Assembly: GCA_023212695.1 (NCBI GenBank)
Contig: JALCCG010000158.1
Location: 1-43,161 of the forward strand
DNA: 43,161 bases
Origin: Sporisorium sorghi
Lineage: Eukaryota > Basidiomycota > Ustilaginomycetes > Ustilaginales > Ustilaginaceae
Reading direction: 5' to 3'
In this document: positions 18,225 to 27,254 of the stretch, in pieces
How positions within the stretch are numbered: the first letter of the stretch is position 1
Layout: each line of letters opens with the position of its first letter
Position numbers and translations under genes: made by a program
Notes under the pieces: model-generated
What the model was told of the DNA's origin: nothing
Databases searched by the model: none
What the model saw: only the letters and a program-made list of their open reading frames with translations

Positions 18225-19798
18225 GTCGATGTCGGTACCTTTTTTGAGCTGCTGGACGGGAAGGGAAGATGCGAAGTTCTTCTTAGCGTGGCCGGTGCGC
18301 ACAGGGTCCTGCCAGCCGATTTTTTGAGAATGTTAGAGTGGCGAGTTTAGATTGCGGTCCGCAGGCGTTCACGTGACTCGCTCCAGCGATGGTCGCGAAA
18401 AACCCCCGCCAAGGTGAGACAGAGGTGCAGCTGTGCGAAAGAATTAGCTCCATCATCCTTTCCAAGGCAGGTGGTCCCATGGTAGAGAACAGCGTCGAGA
18501 GCTTGCTGCGAGCAGCGACGTTTGAGGAGGATTCATATTAGACTATCAGCTTAGTGGACGGTAGTAGTGCTCTGTTTCGAGTCGGCCTCGAAATCTAGTC
18601 GACGAATGGTCGCTTGGCGGCAACCGTAGCAAGCCCGGCTGAATGGTATCATCATCCGTGAGAACCTGTGTAGCAGGACGCGTGCATGGAAACAACACGC
18701 CTTCCACCAAGTTCCGTGGATAAAGATTTTCGCTTCTCCCACTATTTTCCTTAAACCCTTAAATGTATTTAAACAGCCCTTCCGGCCGGCAGAAATCCCC
18801 CAGAAATTCAACTCTTCCAACTTTCTCGAACGCGCCCTTCAACAACCCGAAAGCTATCCGAAAGGTTGGGACGTTCGGACGGGAACGATTGGCTGCTCAA
18901 TTTGTTGTCCTCGTTTGTTTGCCCGAAGGAAGTCGGGAAATTCACTTGCTCCGTTGATGAGGCTGAAAGAGGAAGGTGTTGGATGGACATGTGAGCTCGT
19001 CTTCCATCCGCTGCCACCATCTCTTCTGCTCGTGATCTCTCGAACAATGCTTCCTTCTTTCTCATGGCAAACTCGGCTCGAGCCACACTGTTTGCGATCG
19101 TCTGTCTGCTTGCTTGCTCGCTCACAATCACAAGGACGATAGCAAGAAAAGGTTCCCACACTTGCCCAGCTCGATTGCTGCACGCGCAGGAAAAGGTGCG
19201 ATTAACTTAGGGCGTTGTAGCGATGCTGTGTCTCGGCTAGCACGCTCTAGCACGCTCGAGATTGTCACATTTACCGGGCTTTGGGAAGCGGGAACGTGAT
19301 TACGAACCCTTAATTGAGCCCGCTCTCGTGCAACCCGCTTCCCATGGCAAACCGTTCGGTAAGGTGACGTCGAACAACGCCGGTGCCTGTTGTCATCGAT
19401 GCCATGTCGCGACTGGCAAAAGATCGCTCTTTGTCAAGACGGTGCATCTACTGTATCCTGCTATGGGCTATAAGCGTGGGGAAGGCTTCGATGCGGGTGA
19501 GACAGCCATGGCCATCGATCGGTGGAAAGTAATTTACGCTAAGCAGGGCACCGAGGACCGAGAGATCAGAATTCATTTTTTGTTGTTTATTTTTTATTTT
19601 TTATTTTTTTTTGTGGGCCAGGCTGCAGGTGTTTGCAGAACCTTCTTCTTTGGGAAGGTCGAAAAAAGGTCGAAAAAAAGGTACGCAAGCAGGCGACGAC
19701 GTCAAAATCTGCAATCGCTCAACCGAAGCACAAAACGCCGAGGCAGCTGCATCATCGTGTGCAGAAGAGCTTGCTTTCCTTCGATGGAGAGCAACAAG

Positions 19799-19829
<31 letters not shown>
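19799..19829. repeat. A31 homopolymer
   Basis: This is an uninterrupted run of 31 A in the 2.4-kb intergenic region. It could be a retroposed poly-A remnant or a promoter-type A tract; no flanking gene copy is visible to support retroposition. Confidence 0.9.
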
Positions 19830-19831
<2 letters not shown>

Positions 19832-20584
19832 TCGCAAGTCTTGGTCTTGCTACTGTATGAGCAGAAGATCGAAATCTTCGCCTTATGAGCCTCAAAGCCT
19901 GTGATCATGTGCTTACGCCAGGAAGCGAGCGATCGACCGCATTACCCATGCAAACAACGCCAACAGCGGTGGTAGCGATGGACGCCGAGCACCTTCTCGT
20001 CTTCAACATCAAGCGAGCGAGTGCTTCGTTATCGGAGTTGAAACTGCATCCATGCTTGATTGCTTTTGCTTGCTTGTGTTCCTAAGGACAAGTTCGAAAG
20101 CTTGCTGTGTATCCTTGCCCTGTCCTCCTCCTCCGCTCTCATTCGGGTCCCGCCCTCGAGACCACGACCAAAACAAAGACCCTCTGCCTGCGGATGGATT
20201 CTAGACCAGCTCCTTCTCCTTCTCATCGTCCTCAACCTCATCATCCGTCGTTGACCGTAGCAGAGACACTTTCCACTCCGACCTCCAACCAGCAAAACAT
20301 GCGGCTCAGCTGACTCGGCACCGCTCCCTTGCCTTTGTCCTCCTCTATAGACTGGCTTGCATGCTCAAGCCCCTTGTCTGGCCAGATCGGGTCCGATCCG
20401 CTGCTTAGCATCGACTGTACTTCGAAACAAGTAAAGCCGCAGCTTCGACCTTCACCGACACCATCTTCACCATCCGGCCATCCATCCAGCTTACCGCCTA
20501 CAGCACGACACTAGAGCTCAGTTCGATACACGGTCGACCTTCGAACCTTTTTCATTCACCACATTCTTTCCCATTCTCGCCCGG

Positions 20585-20620
20585 ATGCATCCACACCAGC
20601 ACTCGATCCAACTCCATTGA
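20585..20620 (+). promoter_or_regulatory. candidate upstream ORF (11 codons) in the leader of the large gene
   Basis: An ATG at 20585 opens an 11-codon frame (MHPHQHSIQLH) ending in TGA at 20618-20620, 52 nt before the main ATG at 20673. No other ATG lies between the two. If the transcript starts upstream of 20585, as the pyrimidine-rich leader suggests, this uORF would be scanned first. The peptide is His/Gln-rich; its sequence may not matter. Confidence 0.35.
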
Positions 20621-20672
20621 ACACGCAGCAAAGCGAGCAAGGACGCGGTCGCTCTGCTAGCCAGTCATCACC

Positions 20673-23600
20673 ATGGCTGCAACCTCAGCACAGGGCGAAC
20701 GTGCCGCCGCTGCCGCCGCCATCCAGTCCAGCAACAGAAGAAGAGGCTGGGTCATCGCCAGCCAAGACGGCACCGAGGTCCAGAGACCTTCCAGCTTTGA
20801 TGCTCGCAAAAGTGCTGCTGCATGGAACAAGGGCAAAGGCCCCTCAAAGGCATCGATACCGTCTAGAGCCTCGTCGTTAGCCTCGTCTCCGTCACCGTCT
20901 CCAGCAACATCACCAGCCCTGCTGAGCGAGCCATTCAAACCCCTCGCAGCAGATCCAGCTGCCACAATTCATCCTGAAACCGTTGCAGATGCCACCCCAA
21001 CTCAACCCGTGCCACCACCACGCGTTCCATCCTCCAGCATGAGCCACAACCGAGACGCATCCTCCAGCACAACCAGCCAGCCGCAGTCCAGCACCGGTCG
21101 ACGCAGACCATCCCCACCGCTGCTCGTACCGCCCAAGCAGACGTTCCGCAAAGTGCCATCCACCAGAGTCTTGCCGCCCTCGGCGCTCAGCGATCATCAA
21201 AAGTTCATGTCCACTGCCAGCAGGAGTTTAGCATCCGCATCGTCTTCCTCAACAGCTGGACCATCCGGCTCGCGGTCGCCTCTGGTTACGGCTGCACTGC
21301 GCAACGACTTGGCAAAGTTGGCCGCGAGTCGACGCGCGAACAGCACGTCTTCCTCGAGTGCTGCCACCACTTCTCCTGCAGACACCGTCATTCAGTCGGC
21401 GACGACATCGGCAACAACGACCTCGGCCGCATCTTCAGCACAGTCCAGCAGTCAGTACAAAGGGAAGGGCAAGGAGACTGCGCAGAGCCCTTTGCAAACA
21501 GACGCAGAAGGATTCTTCAGCTCCGGTGGCAAAGTGAAGCAACTGGTCAACACGTACGACAGCGGACACGGTCGACAGTGGAGCGGCGAGAAGCAGTCCA
21601 CCGCGAGCCCGTCGATGTCGTCACAGCAAGGACAGTTTGACCGCACTCAGCCCAAACTGTCCCATCTCTCCCTGACGCACCCACCACCGCCACTGAGCGA
21701 AAAGTCGGCCAACTCGGATCTCGACGACGTGCTCTCCTCGGCATCCGGCCTTCCCTCCGACAGCGAAGCAGCCAACATGGAAGTCGCTCGGCCCGCCAAG
21801 CGGCGCGACAGCCTACAGATCGAACTACCACCTCCACCACCGCAGTTCAAGGACCGCTATCCGTCCATCCTCGTCGACTCGACTCACGCCAGCGACTCTG
21901 AAGCGAGCGGCACGAGCATTGCCGGCGCGCGTCGCAGGCGGCGACGAAGCACCGCATCGACGAGCCACAAGCTCGGCGGGGACGCAGATGACGATGAGGA
22001 CGACGACGACTATGCCGACGACGACTCGAGCTGGCCATCCACGCCGTCGACTACGCCGCTCGAGATGTACTTTACCGCTGCCGACGCGACTGCCGCCGCG
22101 GCGGCGGGCGAGGCTGGCGAGACGAGGCCTAGAGCAGCTCGCAGGACCGTGCAGACCACCAAGGAGATCATTGCGCCCGTTCCGGATGCGCTGGGCATGG
22201 GCAGGCCCATGGTTGTGGTCACTAGCCCGAGCACGGCGTCCGAGGTCTCGTCGGACCGAACGTACTCGTCGTCCCCTCCTGCCGTGGCCAGTATCGCTCC
22301 TGCTCCAGCGCTGTCCAAGATCGAAGAACACCCAGCTGCCAAGCCCGATGTCGAGGCAATTGCACCTGCAGCATCGAAGACATCTCTGTCCTTCGAGGTG
22401 CCGGACGTGCCGCGATCCCGTGCGTCGCAGGAGAATCTGCAGGGTGCCGGCGGTGCTCCTGTACGCTCTCCTTGCCGCACCAGGGCCTTCCTGGCCAAGA
22501 TCAGCCCCAGCAGGTCGGCGAACCGAAGCAGCGTCGACTTGGCGTCCACCGCGCAGCCTAGCATGTCTGCCGAGGCGGCCAAGAGGATGTCATTGGACAG
22601 CCAGCGACGCACCTCCGGCGAACAGCGGCGATCGGTCGAGCTGCGGCCTATCTTGCTCAATGCCACGGCGCGGCCGCCGCCAGCTCGAACCGCCGCTGCC
22701 GACCTTGCCAGTGCAGGTGCAGCCTCGCCAAATTCCACCGCAACCGCTCAGCAGGCGGCGCAACAGCAGCGTCGCTCGTCCGGACGTGTGGCGATCCGTC
22801 CCAACGTCGTGCCATACCACTCGCGTCGCAGTTCCGAGGTCTCTGTGGGCTCGTCGACCGACTCGCACCGGTTGCGAGACCGCGGTGCGTCGTTCGACAA
22901 GGACGCCTTCGACCCGCGATACAGCCCTTCGTCGCAGGTGACGGCGCTCACCATGCCCTCTCCGGCACTCGGCACCAAGCAGAATCAGTTCCCACCGCAG
23001 CGGAACCAGCCAGTGCGTGCGCCCGCCGTCGGGATCGACGCGCGCCGCTCGTCGCCCACCCACGCGCCACACGATCGCTTCGCCGCATCGATGCCCTCCC
23101 TGCACGAGCCGCACCGCGGCGTGGCACCCTCTCCGCGCCGTTGCGGCTCGCACGAATCCGCCGAGAGCCGGCCATCCGCGATCCGGCTGCTCGTCGACTC
23201 GCAAAAAGGCCGCACGACGCGGGACAACGACTCGATCGCCGAGTGGATCTCGGTCTCGGTCAACGACCTGCCGCTGCCGGACGCTACACACGCATACGGC
23301 AACGGCGGCGCGGGCGAGTTCTCCAACGAGACGCAGCAGCACGGCAAGAAGGCCAAGAAGAGCAGGCAGCCGTGGCGGCTCGGGCGGTTCGCGGCGTCCG
23401 AGGTGGTTCTGCCGGCGAAGGAGTCGAAGCGGCGATCGATGGCGCTGGTCAAACGGGCGTCGTCGTCGCAGGTGAATGAGGCGGGCAGGGCGAGTTGCGA
23501 TTCGGCGCCGTCGACGAAGGGACCGTTCATGCGGAATTTGGGCTTTACGACGGCGAATAGGAACGTGGTGCTGCAGAACCTGTGCGCGGAGCGGTCGATC

Positions 23601-25661
23601 CTGGCGCTCGGCGCGAGCACGGTGTACATCGCGGGGAGTGGGCGCATCAACGTGCCCCAGCCCAGGCGCGGCAAGGCGAAGGTGAAGGCAAAGCAGCAGG
23701 CAAACAAGGGTAAGAAGCAGCCCATCGTCGACAAGGAGGCACCGAGCACGTCACCGCACGCGTCGCACAGCGCACAGGCGTCGTCGCAGGACGCATACCT
23801 CAACGTGAGCGAGGACCGGCACACGGGCTACGACCTGAGCGGTGCGGCGGTGGGGACGGTCAAGTCGATGGTGCCCGAGCTGGGCGACTGGTCGGGCTCG
23901 TCCGGGCTCGATGACGATCGCGGTGCTACCGAGGACACGATGGCACCGCAGCCGTTCAGGGACTACGAGGACGAAGGGTCGGATCTGTTCGACTCGGAGC
24001 GGTCAGAATCGGAATCAGAGGACGAGATGGACTACGACGACGACGACGAGGTAGAAGTGCCGGTGCGCTTCGGCCAGCGTGTCAACCTCGCCAACCGGTT
24101 CTCTTCGCACGTGCAGCCCAGCAGCGACACGCCAGCAGCGATCAGCGACACAACTTCCGCTGCGACATCGGGTGCAGACACAATGCCGAGCCAAGTGACG
24201 CCTTCGGTGAGCCTGGAGAGGCTGAGGCCAGGCACGCTGATGCTGCACAAGAACGAGCTGCGCATCTGTGTAGAGGAAGCCGAGGTGACTGGCCGACCAG
24301 CGCGACCCTGGACGTACTGGAAGGCGGTGGAAGTGCAACCACAGCCGCCCAAGCCGCAGCGCGACGAGCCCGTGGTGGAGCAGCACCAGGTCCGCCGGCA
24401 GCTCTCGAGCCGAGCGATGAAGCTCGAACAAGAAGTGGCTACGGGCATCTTTGCTGCGTTTGTGGGCAACCGCAGTCCACGACGTCAGCAACACGCTCAA
24501 CGGTCGAGTTTCGACGCAGGATCCACCGGCGGCAGCACAGACCAGGGCTCTCCTACGAAGCGATCCGCAGCAGTGGTCTCACGAGAGCTGGTGGTGTCCA
24601 AGGTGAACAAGAGCATGTTTAGCGTGCGCAGCGAGACGCGCTCGACGGGCGCAGGGACCGAGCAGGTGGTGGAGATCGTGCGTCGCCAGGGTGAGCGCGG
24701 GAGCAGCAACGTGGTGCAGCCAGAGTCAGGATCGTCGCGAGCTTCAGTGGTGCCGATGGACAAGGTGGAGCGCGCATTTCCTTGGCCGCTGCTTGCAAAC
24801 GCAGACTTTGCGCACATCCGGTCACGCTCGAACCGCACAGACGGCTCACAATCAACAGTCGACGACGCCGTGGAACGAACCACGATCCGCATCGAGCAGC
24901 AGCACGGCGGGCGCGGCATTGCCGCCAGCTTCACAACGCGCGACGGCCAAAACTGGTCGTGGACGGGCAGCAAGCTCGAGACGTCCGTTCTGTCACCCCG
25001 AAATGCCCCCTCCTCTGCCCACACCCTCGACGCTCTCGAGGGCTACGACCTGGTGCTCCGCTCCAGCAACGGTTCGCACACCGTCGAGCTGGCGACGTAC
25101 TCGACCGAGTCGCAGGTGCGCAATGCGCTCGGGCTGTTCAAGCCGCGCACGCCCAAGCCAGCGTCCAAGCCGCTCCCTGAGGACGGCTCGAGCGTGGGGC
25201 CCGTCGCGCCTCCGCCGGCTCGAGTGCTGCCGCTGGCGATCCCGCTGCGAGGCGCGCCGGGCCCGATGGCGCAGATGGCCATGCGCGGCATCCGCGGCGG
25301 CCCGCTGGTGCGCCCCCCGCAGTCCGGCATAGCAGGCAGCCCACGCCAGCACGCGCTGTGGCAGCACCGGCGCGCGGCTATCTCGAACGAGGTGGTGGTG
25401 CAGGTGCACAACAACGCTGTCGACAATGCGCGTGCGTCGCTGCTCCTCAATAATCACGGTGGGGCTGGTGGTGCGAGACAGGCGGGAGATGGCAAGGGTC
25501 GTGCAGCCGAGGCAGTGGAACCGTGTCGCGCTTCGATGGACGAGGCGACGGGGATCAAGAAGATGGGCGTGCTCACGTTTTCTAGGATAGAGGCGTCGGT
25601 GGATCGCGATCTGGTGGTGCTCTCGCTGCTGGCGGTGATGGGGTCGGTTAGGGTGTTGTAG
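20673..25661 (+). CDS. large disordered protein with possible tubby-like C-terminal domain
   Basis: A single exon encodes 1662 aa from a strong context (ATCACCATGG). I do not recognise a named family. About 80% is low-complexity Ser/Pro/Ala/Arg sequence with phospho-site-like RRxS motifs and two acidic clusters (about 440-455 and 1105-1127). Conserved-looking islands are WISVSVNDLPLPDA (about 858), FMRNLGFTTANRNVVLQNLC (about 952), LRPGTLMLHKNELRICVEEA (about 1183; ordered, WTYWKAVEV follows) and the C-terminal part: DGQNWSWTGSKLE (about 1425), GYDLVLRSSNGSHTVELATY (about 1457) and a final hydrophobic helix, DRDLVVLSLLAVMGSVRVL. The order beta strands, GxxWxW, then a C-terminal helix with DLVVLSLL resembles fungal tubby-like (DUF6593-type) domains that bind membranes, here split by a Pro/Ala-rich insertion; this is inference. 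Basic linkers with KAKVKAKQQANKGKKQ could be nuclear signals. Confidence 0.8.
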   Translation: MAATSAQGERAAAAAAIQSSNRRRGWVIASQDGTEVQRPSSFDARKSAAAWNKGKGPSKASIPSRASSLASSPSPSPATSPALLSEPFKPLAADPAATIHPETVADATPTQPVPPPRVPSSSMSHNRDASSSTTSQPQSSTGRRRPSPPLLVPPKQTFRKVPSTRVLPPSALSDHQKFMSTASRSLASASSSSTAGPSGSRSPLVTAALRNDLAKLAASRRANSTSSSSAATTSPADTVIQSATTSATTTSAASSAQSSSQYKGKGKETAQSPLQTDAEGFFSSGGKVKQLVNTYDSGHGRQWSGEKQSTASPSMSSQQGQFDRTQPKLSHLSLTHPPPPLSEKSANSDLDDVLSSASGLPSDSEAANMEVARPAKRRDSLQIELPPPPPQFKDRYPSILVDSTHASDSEASGTSIAGARRRRRRSTASTSHKLGGDADDDEDDDDYADDDSSWPSTPSTTPLEMYFTAADATAAAAAGEAGETRPRAARRTVQTTKEIIAPVPDALGMGRPMVVVTSPSTASEVSSDRTYSSSPPAVASIAPAPALSKIEEHPAAKPDVEAIAPAASKTSLSFEVPDVPRSRASQENLQGAGGAPVRSPCRTRAFLAKISPSRSANRSSVDLASTAQPSMSAEAAKRMSLDSQRRTSGEQRRSVELRPILLNATARPPPARTAAADLASAGAASPNSTATAQQAAQQQRRSSGRVAIRPNVVPYHSRRSSEVSVGSSTDSHRLRDRGASFDKDAFDPRYSPSSQVTALTMPSPALGTKQNQFPPQRNQPVRAPAVGIDARRSSPTHAPHDRFAASMPSLHEPHRGVAPSPRRCGSHESAESRPSAIRLLVDSQKGRTTRDNDSIAEWISVSVNDLPLPDATHAYGNGGAGEFSNETQQHGKKAKKSRQPWRLGRFAASEVVLPAKESKRRSMALVKRASSSQVNEAGRASCDSAPSTKGPFMRNLGFTTANRNVVLQNLCAERSILALGASTVYIAGSGRINVPQPRRGKAKVKAKQQANKGKKQPIVDKEAPSTSPHASHSAQASSQDAYLNVSEDRHTGYDLSGAAVGTVKSMVPELGDWSGSSGLDDDRGATEDTMAPQPFRDYEDEGSDLFDSERSESESEDEMDYDDDDEVEVPVRFGQRVNLANRFSSHVQPSSDTPAAISDTTSAATSGADTMPSQVTPSVSLERLRPGTLMLHKNELRICVEEAEVTGRPARPWTYWKAVEVQPQPPKPQRDEPVVEQHQVRRQLSSRAMKLEQEVATGIFAAFVGNRSPRRQQHAQRSSFDAGSTGGSTDQGSPTKRSAAVVSRELVVSKVNKSMFSVRSETRSTGAGTEQVVEIVRRQGERGSSNVVQPESGSSRASVVPMDKVERAFPWPLLANADFAHIRSRSNRTDGSQSTVDDAVERTTIRIEQQHGGRGIAASFTTRDGQNWSWTGSKLETSVLSPRNAPSSAHTLDALEGYDLVLRSSNGSHTVELATYSTESQVRNALGLFKPRTPKPASKPLPEDGSSVGPVAPPPARVLPLAIPLRGAPGPMAQMAMRGIRGGPLVRPPQSGIAGSPRQHALWQHRRAAISNEVVVQVHNNAVDNARASLLLNNHGGAGGARQAGDGKGRAAEAVEPCRASMDEATGIKKMGVLTFSRIEASVDRDLVVLSLLAVMGSVRVL

Positions 25662-26329
25662 CGGGCGTCGGTCCGAGCTCGGCGAGTCGATCCGCATTCG
25701 TTCAGACACTTAGACATACGGCATTGCCACACGGCGGTCCCGTACTATGATGCTGCTGCAATGGCATCTGTTGCATTCATTCAACACTGATCGCGCACGT
25801 GTTGATGCTCAATCTTTCGAAACATAAAGGCAAATTCAGATCGAACCGGGACCAAATGCGCCACTTTGGACGTGGGAAAGGCTTTGAAAGAGAAACAGCC
25901 GGCGGAGCGTGCTTAAGCTCTCGCCACACGGGAGATAAAGGGCGAACGAGGTAGAGCGAAAGGGTCCAACAAGAGCTTTGTTGCTCGTCAATGTCATTAG
26001 GCCTTAGCCTTGGGCAGTTGCGCTTTAACGGCAGCGGGAGAACGAGGTCGGAACTGCAAGCGGCGGATTAATTCGATTGCCTGTGCATGAGTCCACACGA
26101 CTATAACCACTGCCTGGCCATACGAACCAAGGCCTCGCTCAATCTCAGCAAAGTAGGCAGACGAACGCTTGCAATGTGGCTGGCTGCCATCTGAACAAAG
26201 CTGTTATTCACGCAAGAGAGATTCTTATGCCTGGCAGTTACGGCATTGAGACTCGCAAAGACAGGGGCGTCAAAGAATGCAAAATGCGGAGGGCGGATAA
26301 ATTTGGGTTGGGTTGCGTCGGGGCGTCGA

Positions 26330-26352
26330 GACGACGACGACGACGACGACGA
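26330..26352. repeat. (GAC)n microsatellite
   Basis: Seven to eight consecutive GAC units lie in the intergenic region upstream of the acid phosphatase gene. Confidence 0.9.
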
Positions 26353-27224
26353 GGTTGATTCGGGAGCGGGGGATCCCGTTGGAAAAGGGAGCTCTCGACG
26401 CTTGCCTGACACAGCGGCTAACCTGTTCGAGCAGGCAGGCAATTCGGTCGAACGAGAAATGCTTTTTCAAGTTGCGCCTTTTCGATCGTTCGCGTCATGT
26501 TTTTGGCTAAAAAAAGAAAAAGAAAAAGAAAAAAAAAGAAATTGCCGTAGTCGCGAGCTTTGTTCGTCGCTCTTGTGCCTGCAAAACTCTATGCGACTCT
26601 TCTGCTTGTTGTTTGTCAGCCAAGACGATCTTGTCTTGCATCGCTCTGACTGGCTCTTGTGCCATCATCACGTCCGACTTGCCGCTCGCTCGCACTCCAT
26701 CCCCATCTCTTTCTCATCCTCGGCTTCGAGTTAAGCAGCTTTGTTCTGCTGTCAGCTTCCACCGCCGATCCAATCCTTCCAATGGACGCCGCTCAACCTC
26801 GCCTCTGACCGCTTCTGGCTCGCTTTTCCCTCGTTCTTCTTCCGTGTCGTACCCTTTTTTGCATTCTTTCTCCCTTTGTCTTGCTTTCTCTCTCACGATC
26901 ACCTATCTCGCAAACGCCTTCCACCAGCTGCTGGCCATCAACATACCTGCTACCCGACCCCGATCGGCTTCATCGGTCAACTTTGCAGCTCTTGGCCTTG
27001 ACGCCAACGCAACGCCCAGCAGAGTTGCACCGCTGCTCGTGAATCGATCGCGTGGCCTTCGCTCTGCCTGCGTTCGTACTCGGCGCCAATCCTCGGACTG
27101 CCAATACCTGACCCCGAGATACCCTAGCTTGCTCGTTTCCCCAGTCTCTCATCCCACTATACCCTTTTCCCCCTTGGCCTGTCAAAACCTTGTTTCCATT
27201 CTTGCCCAGCTGAGCCATCTTGTC

Positions 27225-27248
27225 TTTTTTTTTTTTTTTTTTTTTTTT
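27225..27248 (+). repeat. T24 tract immediately before a start codon
   Basis: A run of 24 T ends six bases before the ATG of the acid phosphatase gene (CTCAAAATGG). It either lies in the 5' UTR, or is the polypyrimidine tract of a 3' splice site, or marks transcription start very close to the ATG. Confidence 0.85.
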
Positions 27249-27254
27249 CTCAAA

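Larger units (their letters stand above)
18225..20672. other. long non-coding interval between METTL26-like and the 1662-aa gene
   Basis: At 2.4 kb this is the largest gap in the window. Next to the METTL26-like gene lie AGGGTCC (18303-18309) and GCCGATTTTTTGAG (18315-18328). Further along are a direct repeat TAGCACGCTC (19240 region, two copies), T-rich sequence at 19576-19612, two copies of GTCGAAAAAAG (19658-19680) and A31 at 19799-19829. Open frames on both strands reach about 200 codons but have no family resemblance and end in homopolymer-coded runs. The right 600 bp are likely promoter and leader of the large gene and contain upstream ATGs, including an 11-codon uORF. Confidence 0.45.
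25662..27254. other. intergenic region upstream of the acid phosphatase gene
   Basis: This 1.6-kb interval has no credible gene. It contains AAAGGGTCCAAC near 25959, a (GAC)n microsatellite at 26330-26352, an A-rich run (GAAAAAGAAAAAGAAAAAAAAAG) at about 26515-26540, and T24 at 27225-27248 directly before the ATG at 27255. An open frame in register with the phosphatase reaches back to 26613, but from a non-ATG codon, and it reads Ser/Phe-rich leader sequence. A 113-codon frame at 26101-26442 on the minus strand has no family resemblance. Confidence 0.45.

Noticed and set aside
17487..18302. Longer METTL26-like protein starting at 18302
   Set aside because: The codon there is GTG; the ATG at 18224 precedes the conserved region by a normal distance.
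19262..19888. 208-codon plus-strand frame in the 2.4-kb gap
   Set aside because: It contains Phe- and Lys-runs from T and A homopolymers, has no good start context or homology-like motif, and reads as chance.
25790..25802. CACGTG E-box as a Pho4-type site for the acid phosphatase gene
   Set aside because: It lies about 1.45 kb from the start, is a single copy, and the ACP6-type enzyme is not a phosphate-starvation secreted phosphatase.
26101..26442. 113-codon minus-strand frame upstream of the acid phosphatase
   Set aside because: Its Ser run is only the (GAC) microsatellite read on the other strand; no family pattern.
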